This document shows positions 15,376 to 20,003 of a stretch of DNA of 20,003 nucleotides, one piece after another. Within the stretch, counting starts at the first letter, position 1, and each line of letters starts with the position of its first letter. The notes under the pieces were generated by a model. The model searched no databases, was not told the DNA's origin, and worked only from the letters and a program-made list of their open reading frames with translations. Made by a program: the position numbers and the translations under genes. Source of the DNA: CAZWEZ01 sp964632795 (lineage in GTDB: Bacteria > Pseudomonadota > Alphaproteobacteria > Rhodospirillales > 2-02-FULL-58-16). The stretch is taken from the NCBI GenBank assembly GCA_964632795.1, contig CAZWEZ010000067.1:1-20003 (forward strand), read 5' to 3'.

Positions 15376-16203
15376 TCAAACGGTGATCCGCATCAGGTCC
15401 TCGCCGAGGGTGACCTTGCCGGCGAAGTCGTGCCGGACCTCGGCCAGCAGGGCGGAGGCGTCGAAGCGCGGCGGCACGAAGTGGGTCAGCACCAGGTGGC
15501 CGACGGCGGCCTCGGCGGCGACCTTGCCGACGACCTCCGAAGGGGTGTGGTAGGAGGTCACGTTGGTGACGGTTTCGGCCGAACGCCGGCCGGGGATGAT
15601 CTTCATCTGGCGGTGGATGATAACCTCGTGGAGCAGCACGTCGGCGCCTCGGGCCGCCTCGATCAGGGCCGGGCAGTAGGCGGTGTCGCCGCTGAGGGCC
15701 AGCTTGGCCCCGGTTTCCTCGAAGACGAACCCGTAGGCATCGCGCACCGGGCGGTGATCGACCTCGACGGTCGAAACCTTCATCTCCCCGAAGCTCAAGA
15801 CCCGCCCGGGCGCGATTTCCTCGACCTCGATCTCCAGGGCCGTGGTCGAGGGCCGCCGCTCGTGGGCGATGCGCAGGTCCAGTTCCCGCTTCCACAGGGC
15901 CATGGTGCCGTCGACGAAGGCCCGGGTGCCGGGCGGGCCGAAGATGCGTTGGGGCCGGTCGCGCCCCTGGTGCCAGCTCGAGACGATCAACTGGTAGAGA
16001 TCGACCAGGTGGTCGGAATGGAGGTGGCTCAGCAGCACGGCGTCGACGTCGCGCCCCGGACACCCGGCGGCGGCCAGGCGCTGGGTGACCCCCGAACCGC
16101 AGTCGACCAGGACCTTGGCGCCCCCGCCCCGGACCAGGGCGGCGGGGCCGTGGCGGTCGGGATCGACGCTGGGGCAGCCGGTGCCGAGCAGGATCAGGTC
16201 CAC
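15376..16203 (-). CDS. MBL-fold metal-dependent hydrolase (RNase Z/AtsA-like)
   Basis: This 275-residue metallo-beta-lactamase-fold protein begins ILLGTGCPSVDPDRHGP and has the zinc motif SHLHSDH (His60, His62, Asp64, His65). It also has LSGDTAYCPALIEAA with the bridging aspartate, and VLTHFVPP near the C-terminus. This pattern fits the RNase Z/arylsulfatase-like branch, which includes tRNA 3' processing enzymes and small-ester hydrolases; I cannot choose between them, and no clear exosite arm of true RNase Z is seen. The start is a GTG at 16203 whose first base is the last base of the preceding gene's TAG, so translation is probably coupled to the acyl-CoA ligase. A longer open frame continues upstream only because of the GC-rich antisense-like bias of the ligase gene. 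Confidence 0.88.
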   Translation of the reverse strand: MDLILLGTGCPSVDPDRHGPAALVRGGGAKVLVDCGSGVTQRLAAAGCPGRDVDAVLLSHLHSDHLVDLYQLIVSSWHQGRDRPQRIFGPPGTRAFVDGTMALWKRELDLRIAHERRPSTTALEIEVEEIAPGRVLSFGEMKVSTVEVDHRPVRDAYGFVFEETGAKLALSGDTAYCPALIEAARGADVLLHEVIIHRQMKIIPGRRSAETVTNVTSYHTPSEVVGKVAAEAAVGHLVLTHFVPPRFDASALLAEVRHDFAGKVTLGEDLMRITV

Positions 16204-17984
16204 TATCCGTACAACGCCTCGAGGGCTTCGCCGTAGACCTCGCGCAGCTTGTGGCGGCGGATCTTCATGGTCGGGGTCATCTGGGCGTTGTCGATGGTGA
16301 AGGGTTGGTCGGCGATTATGAAGCGGCGCACCTTCTCGATGTTCGACAGCCCCTCGTTGACCCGCCCCACCACCTCGGCCAGGGCCTTGTGGAAGTCGTC
16401 GCTGCCGGCCAGCACCTCCAGTTCGCCGATCAGGTTGTTGGCGCTCGCCCAGTCGCGCATCCAGCCCTCGTCGGGAACCAGCAGCGCCACCAAGTGCGGT
16501 CGCCGGTCGCCGTGGACCATGGCCTGGGCGATCTCCGGGGCCAGCGTCAACAGGCCCTCGATGCGCTGGGGGGCGATGTTGTCGCCGCCAGAGTTGACGA
16601 TGATGTCCTTCTTGCGGTCGGTGATAAGGAGGTAGCCGTCGTCGTCGATCACCCCGACGTCGCCGGTGTGCAGCCAGCCGTTGCGGATGGCCTCGGCGGT
16701 GGCCTCGGGGTTGCGCCAGTAGCCCTCCATCACCAGCTCGCCCTTGACGCAGATCTCGCCGTCCCCGGCGATCCGGACCTCGGTCTGGTGGAGCGGCGGC
16801 CCGACGGTCTCCATCTTGACCCTGGACGGCCGGTTGACGCTGATCACCGGCCCGGTTTCGGTCAGCCCGTAGCCCTGGAGGATGCGCATGCCGAGCGCGG
16901 TGAAGAAGATCCCGATGTCGGGATTGAGCGGTGCTCCGCCCGAGACCAGCGCCTTGAGCCGGCCGCCGAAACGGGCCCGCACCTTGTCGCGCACCAGCTT
17001 GTCCAGGACGGCGTCGGCGAGGCGCTCGAGCGGCCCCAGGGAGGCGGGGTCGTGGTAGCGCTTGCGGCCCAGCTCCAGGGCCTTCATGAACAGCTTCTCC
17101 TTGAGCCCGCCGGCCTTCCGGACCCCGCGCAGGATGCGCCCGTGCATGGTCTCGTAAAGCCGGGGCACGGCGGTCATGATGGTCGGCCGGGCCTCGATCA
17201 TGTTGGCGGCCAGGGTCTCGATCCCCTCGGCGTAGTAGATCTGGGCGCCGACCGAGATCGGGAAGAACAAACCCGCCATGTGCTCGTAGGAATGGGACAG
17301 GGGCAGGAACGACAGGAACACCTCGTCGCCCAGGCCCAGCTCGAGCAGGGCGTCGGTCGCCCCGGCGCAGTTGTGGAGGATCGCCCCGTGGTGCAGCATC
17401 ACCCCCTTGGGGGCGCCGCCGGTGCCCGAGGTGTAGATGATGCAGGCGGTCTCGGCGCGGTTCAATCGCCTGGCCCGCCCGGCGGCGTCGAAGCCCCCGC
17501 CGCGGCCCAGCACGTCGTCCCAGGCCACCACCTCGACGCTGAGCTGGGGGGCGATCTCCGGCGCTTCGATGGTGACCACGAACGCCATCTCGTCGGCCAC
17601 GTGGGCGGCCGGCAGGAAGCGCTCGCAGAGCCGGGCGGTGGAGACGATGGCCCCCTTGGCGCCGCTGTTCTCGAGGATGTGGAGGTGGTCCTCGACGGTG
17701 TTGGTGACGTAGGCCGGCACCGCGATCGCGCCGCTGGCCATGATCGCGATGTCGGCGATCAGCCACTCGGGGCGGTTCTCCGAGACCAGCGCCACGCGGT
17801 CGCCCGGCGCCACCCCCAGGGCCTCGAGGCCGCCGGCCAGGGCGCCGACCCTGTCCGCCGCCTGGCGCCAGCTCATCTCCCGGTAGACGCCGTCGGTCTT
17901 GGCCCACAGGAACGGCTTGTCGGCGAGGCGCTCGGCCTGGTCGAAGAACATCGTCACCAGGTTGGGCCAGTTCTCGGCGTCCAT
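16203..17984 (-). CDS. Long-chain fatty-acid--CoA ligase (AMP-forming)
   Basis: This is a 593-residue ANL-superfamily adenylating enzyme. The ATP P-loop YTSGTGGAPKG is at 184-194, with LPLSHSYEH near 228-235. GYGLTETGP is at 371-379, WLHTGDVG at 438-444 and the hinge region DRKKDIIVNSGGDNIAP at 456-472, with the catalytic lysine TMKIRRHK near the C-terminus. Length and motifs fit the long-chain acyl-CoA synthetases of the FadD15/Faa1 type, which activate fatty acids as acyl-adenylates and then acyl-CoA. The gene is first in a two-gene unit with the MBL hydrolase, sharing one base at the stop/start. It is divergent from the pepF remnant, and the 65-base gap 17985-18049 must hold both promoters. 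Chain-length preference is not readable here. Confidence 0.93.
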   Translation of the reverse strand: MDAENWPNLVTMFFDQAERLADKPFLWAKTDGVYREMSWRQAADRVGALAGGLEALGVAPGDRVALVSENRPEWLIADIAIMASGAIAVPAYVTNTVEDHLHILENSGAKGAIVSTARLCERFLPAAHVADEMAFVVTIEAPEIAPQLSVEVVAWDDVLGRGGGFDAAGRARRLNRAETACIIYTSGTGGAPKGVMLHHGAILHNCAGATDALLELGLGDEVFLSFLPLSHSYEHMAGLFFPISVGAQIYYAEGIETLAANMIEARPTIMTAVPRLYETMHGRILRGVRKAGGLKEKLFMKALELGRKRYHDPASLGPLERLADAVLDKLVRDKVRARFGGRLKALVSGGAPLNPDIGIFFTALGMRILQGYGLTETGPVISVNRPSRVKMETVGPPLHQTEVRIAGDGEICVKGELVMEGYWRNPEATAEAIRNGWLHTGDVGVIDDDGYLLITDRKKDIIVNSGGDNIAPQRIEGLLTLAPEIAQAMVHGDRRPHLVALLVPDEGWMRDWASANNLIGELEVLAGSDDFHKALAEVVGRVNEGLSNIEKVRRFIIADQPFTIDNAQMTPTMKIRRHKLREVYGEALEALYG

Positions 17985-18049
17985 CGCGTTTTCCCCTTCC
18001 CTGGAATCTATTCCATCCTAATATGGCAAACAAGCGCAAGGAGAAAGCA

Positions 18050-18148
18050 ATGAGCAATTCCACTCCCGCGGTGCCTGAATGGAAACTGGACGATCTCTAC
18101 GAGAGCCCCGATTCGCCGATCCTGGCCGGTGATCTCTCGAATCTATAA
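18050..18148 (+). pseudogene. N-terminal fragment of oligoendopeptidase F (M3 family)
   Basis: These 32 codons begin after a strong AAGGAG site (18038-18043) and contain PEWKLDDLYESPDSPIL, the conserved start of M3-family oligoendopeptidase F. The frame then hits TAA at 18146-18148, where GC-rich coding sequence gives way to AT-rich DNA. Later parts of the same gene are found at 19465-19942. The original initiation region is intact, so a short peptide could still be made, but it has no active site. Confidence 0.8.
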
Positions 18149-18325
18149 TGGGAATGATTCTTACCGAACATCAACGCATACAGCACCTTTGAATTGACTC
18201 TATGATCAACATATGTCTTTTGGTAAACTTGTGGAAGTTCTTTTGCCAGTACAGCTACGGTTTCTTGTCGATAACATCAGTTACACGTTTCTTCACTCGA
18301 AACGGTCTCGGTACGATGTTGTAAA

Positions 18326-18988
18326 ATGGAAAAATTAGGTATTGAGTTCAAGCTAATAATAGCATATTTGGTCTCTGGAATTATTGGGCTATATGCAGTA
18401 TCACTGCACGTCCCTACTGTACATAAGTTATTAGGTGGCGATACACATTCCCCAATTGGGACGGGGATCGTATTGGTCGTCATTCTTTCCATTGGGGTTG
18501 GAATCATAATAAATGCTGTTACATGGGCCACGATAAGGCCGCTAATTGAGCTTCTTGGAACTAAAAGGCCAGATTTACCATACCATAGACTGAACAAGAA
18601 TCTTATGTACGCTTATTCGGAATTGCTTGAGGGAAATTTCCGTTTCTATCAGTCTTATTCTAATATTCTGACATCATTACTGTTATTGTTAACATCTATA
18701 ATTCTTTCTGAAGAAGAACTTAACATGAATTTCTTGTTGACCGGTGCAATCTTTTGTGGCATTTTGTTTTTTGCAGCACGTGATTCTCTAGGAAGAACCT
18801 ATCGCGGAATGGACGATCTTTTCAGTGAAAATCAGGAGGTTGCCAAAATGACTAATAATAACCCGGCGCCAACAAGCGCTGACTCGAAGGAAGGAAAAAA
18901 ATCGAATGGTGATAATACAAAACGTGCAAATTCAAGAAGAGAGACGATGGAAACTAAAGACCAAGTAGGGGAAAATCATAAAGAATGA
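18326..18988 (+). CDS. Uncharacterised four-helix membrane protein
   Basis: I do not recognise this 220-residue protein. It has two hydrophobic pairs: helices at about residues 9-28 and 46-72, then after a cytoplasmic-looking linker (about 73-108, with LGTKRPDLPYHRLNKN) helices at about 110-130 and 134-151. The last 45 residues, from Met175, are strongly hydrophilic, rich in Lys, Asn, Glu and Ser, and probably disordered. The ATG at 18326 has no ribosome site, whereas Met175 has a near-perfect one, so two products are possible. Codon use is AT-rich, unlike the surrounding chromosome, which indicates transfer. It sits alone in the DNA that replaced the middle of pepF. A holin- or toxin-like role is imaginable but unsupported. 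Reality as a gene is likely from its length and regular membrane topology in AT-rich DNA. Confidence 0.7.
   Translation: MEKLGIEFKLIIAYLVSGIIGLYAVSLHVPTVHKLLGGDTHSPIGTGIVLVVILSIGVGIIINAVTWATIRPLIELLGTKRPDLPYHRLNKNLMYAYSELLEGNFRFYQSYSNILTSLLLLLTSIILSEEELNMNFLLTGAIFCGILFFAARDSLGRTYRGMDDLFSENQEVAKMTNNNPAPTSADSKEGKKSNGDNTKRANSRRETMETKDQVGENHKE
18848..18988 (+). CDS. Possible internal-start hydrophilic microprotein (46 aa)
   Basis: An AGGAGGT ribosome site at 18834-18840 lies 7 bases before ATG 18848, in frame with the membrane protein (its Met175). This is the strongest ribosome site near the gene. Initiation here would release a free 46-residue, soluble, Lys/Glu/Asn-rich peptide starting MTNNNPAPTSADS. 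The microprotein at 19228 also starts with MTN after a strong ribosome site. The site may be chance; no homologue is known to me. Confidence 0.35.
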   Translation: MTNNNPAPTSADSKEGKKSNGDNTKRANSRRETMETKDQVGENHKE

Positions 18989-19227
18989 TGATTATGTAAC
19001 TTCTATAGTGCCAGTAAGTGTTTTATCGGGATCATATCTTCGTTCCCCATACTCCACTGGATTCGTTCAATGTTTAAATGACGATGGAGCGTCATTCTCG
19101 AACACGTATTGGCTGGTAGGAGCAATACGCCACAAGGAGTTGCGATCACGCACATTTCTGCTACAATGTCCCCGAATTGGTTATTGAGTGGGAAACCTAC
19201 TGAACGAGCGTGAGGAGACCAACCAAG

Positions 19228-19353
19228 ATGACAAATGGAATACCGAAGGATTCGTCTACTAAGGGTAATGAAATACCGAAGGGGCCGGCCAAAAAGGGTA
19301 ATGGAATACCGAACAAACCGAAACCTAGTGTGCAAAAGCAACGAAACTCTTAA
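19228..19353 (+). CDS. Lys-rich 41-aa microprotein of 11-residue repeats
   Basis: This small gene is preceded by TGAGGAGA at 19211-19218, 9 bases from the ATG. The product is basic and has no membrane helix. It consists of three 11-residue units sharing N-[GE]-I-P at the start and K-G at the end (NGIPKDSSTKG, then NEIPKGPAKKG, then NGIPNKPKPSV), followed by a short basic tail. The unit repeats as 33 bases at DNA level. I know no family with this pattern. The reading frame shifted by one (open 19235-19438) is longer and also repetitive, so the coding frame is not certain, but only 19228 has a well-placed ribosome site. It lies in the AT-rich insert within pepF. Confidence 0.45.
   Translation: MTNGIPKDSSTKGNEIPKGPAKKGNGIPNKPKPSVQKQRNS
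19234..19332 (+). repeat. Three tandem 33-bp repeats
   Basis: AATGGAATACCGAA at 19234, AATGAAATACCGAA at 19267 and AATGGAATACCGAA at 19300 are spaced exactly 33 bases apart. The conserved block is about 14-17 bases per unit, and the rest varies. The period is a whole number of codons. Confidence 0.8.
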
Positions 19354-19464
19354 TCCCCAAAAGGGCAATTCGAACGAGAAGCGTGTTACAGAAGGCGGCA
19401 TAACGAAATTGGAGCGAAAGTCAGAACGGGCTCGTTAATTCCGCCATGGATATTACGGTAGCTA

Positions 19465-19942
19465 AGTTATCGCTACTACCGGCTGAAAGCGCGCTGGTAC
19501 GGGCTCGAGGCGCTGGACTACTGGGATCGCAACGCGCCGCTGCCCGACGATGACGAGCGGCGCTACTCGTGGAGCGAGGCGCGCGACGTAGTCCTTGGCA
19601 CGTTTGGAGCCTTCGCGCCTGAGACGGCCGAGATCGCCAGCAAATTCTTCGAGCACGCCTGGATCGACGCGGGCCTACATCCCCCACTTCGTGCACACCC
19701 CGTTCTACGTCTACGCCTACGCCTTCGGCGATTGCCTGGTCAACTCGCTGTACGACGTGTTCCGCGGCGGGTTGGGGGACTTCCAGGCCAAATACCTGGA
19801 GATGCTCGGCGCCGGGGGCACGCTGCGCCACCGCGAGCTGTTGGCGCCGTTCGGCCTGGACGCCACCGAGGCCGCCTTCTGGCGGCGCGGCCTCGAGGTG
19901 GTCTCCGGCTTCATCGACGAGTTGGAGGCGATGGAGGGCTAG
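19465..19942 (+). pseudogene. C-terminal remnant of oligoendopeptidase F with active site deleted
   Basis: Two pieces of an M3 oligoendopeptidase F are joined out of frame. The first, 19465-19674, reads SYRYYRLKARWYGLEALDY through YSWSEARDVVLGTFGAF to FFEHAWIDA. The second, 19676-19942 in the next frame, reads YIPHFVHTPFYVYAYAFGDC to a normal stop. In intact family members these two segments are separated by a long stretch that includes the zinc-binding HExxH helix and the second metal ligand. That stretch, which I estimate at 150-200 residues, is gone. The deletion also shifts the frame. With the N-terminal piece at 18050, the locus is a dead peptidase gene. It is convergent with the LivG-like gene. 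Confidence 0.85.
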
Positions 19943-19952
19943 CAGGCCCGGC

Positions 19953-20003
19953 TCAGGTTTTTTCCTCGCCCAGGTAGGCGGTGATGACGGCGGGGTCGGC
20001 GCG
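19953..20003 (-). CDS. C-terminal end of an ABC transporter ATPase (LivG-like), partial
   Basis: The last 16 codons read ADPAVITAYLGEEKT before a TGA. This closely resembles the C-terminus of branched-chain amino acid transporter ATPases of the LivG type, which end in a VIxAYLGE motif. Everything upstream lies outside the window, so the call rests on the tail alone. It converges on the pepF remnant with a 10-base gap. Confidence 0.6.
   Translation of the reverse strand, partial: RADPAVITAYLGEEKT

Larger units (their letters stand above)
18149..19461. other. AT-rich foreign insert replacing the centre of pepF
   Basis: About 1.3 kb of clearly AT-rich DNA lies between two recognisable pieces of the pepF gene. 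It holds the four-helix membrane protein at 18326-18988 and the repeat microprotein at 19228-19353. No integrase, transposase, tRNA, terminal inverted repeat or target duplication is visible at the borders. The first 177 bases have a TATAAT at 18144-18149 without a good -35. I see no gene in 18989-19227. About 280 codons of pepF are missing across the insert, judging from the usual family length of about 600 residues. Confidence 0.75.

Noticed and set aside
10737..15386. 1549-codon plus-strand open frame opposite the oxidoreductase
   Set aside because: It is antisense to a gene with all expected motifs, its translation is low-complexity (Asp/Gly/Val/His-rich), and its tail overlaps the epimerase in the wrong frame. 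Long antisense frames are normal in GC-rich DNA.
15376..18063. 895-codon minus-strand frame that looks like a fusion protein ending in the MBL domain
   Set aside because: The upstream 600 codons are an out-of-frame, low-complexity reading of the acyl-CoA ligase. The true hydrolase start is the GTG at 16203.
19003..19401. 132-codon minus-strand frame in the pepF insert
   Set aside because: It has no clear ribosome site, runs antisense to the repeat microprotein, and its Arg/Ser/Leu composition looks like chance. I could not tie it to a family, though it cannot be fully excluded.

Overview
The window is high-GC DNA from a proteobacterium, most probably an alphaproteobacterium of the Rhodospirillales type. 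I base this on codon use, the long fused indolepyruvate:ferredoxin oxidoreductase, an ABC1/UbiB kinase with a KVAQ motif, a DUF3108 lipid-export-type protein and a PepF/M3 peptidase locus. The taxon is inferred from gene character; there is no rRNA to test it.

Layout: 1-1145 holds a Rid-family gene (+) convergent with a cyclic-nucleotide-binding protein (-). 1236-1402 is a long near-perfect hairpin element next to a DUF3108 gene (+). 2217-3366 is a lower-GC block with an FkbM methyltransferase (-), bounded downstream by a decayed second copy of the DUF3108 3' end. 3467-5935 is a minus-strand pair: a membrane-anchored SGNH hydrolase behind a UbiB-like kinase. 5936-6532 holds an AT-rich tract with a 66-bp-period repeat and a truncated sensor remnant. 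6533-10637 has a PAS sensor kinase, an AEC transporter and a PrsW-type intramembrane protease on the plus strand. Two palindromic elements (8531-8563 and 9573-9841) lie in the gaps between these three genes. 10641-14090 is the indolepyruvate oxidoreductase (-). 14389-15360 is a UDP-glucuronate-type epimerase (+). 15376-17984 is an acyl-CoA ligase/MBL hydrolase pair (-) with overlapping stop and start codons. 18050-19942 is a wrecked pepF gene, and 19953-20003 is the tail of a LivG-like ATPase (-).

Most of the genes are ordinary housekeeping or envelope genes. The parts worth attention are the structured or foreign segments. (1) There are two different long inverted-repeat elements, one of which can fold as a three-way junction. 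(2) The FkbM island sits at a duplicated gene end. (3) The pepF locus has had its centre replaced by about 1.3 kb of AT-rich DNA, and a second internal deletion removed the active-site region. That AT-rich insert encodes a four-helix membrane protein with a strong internal translation start, and a 41-residue Lys-rich microprotein made of three 11-residue repeats. Neither has a family I recognise. This is the best candidate in the window for something undescribed, but no function can be assigned from sequence alone.
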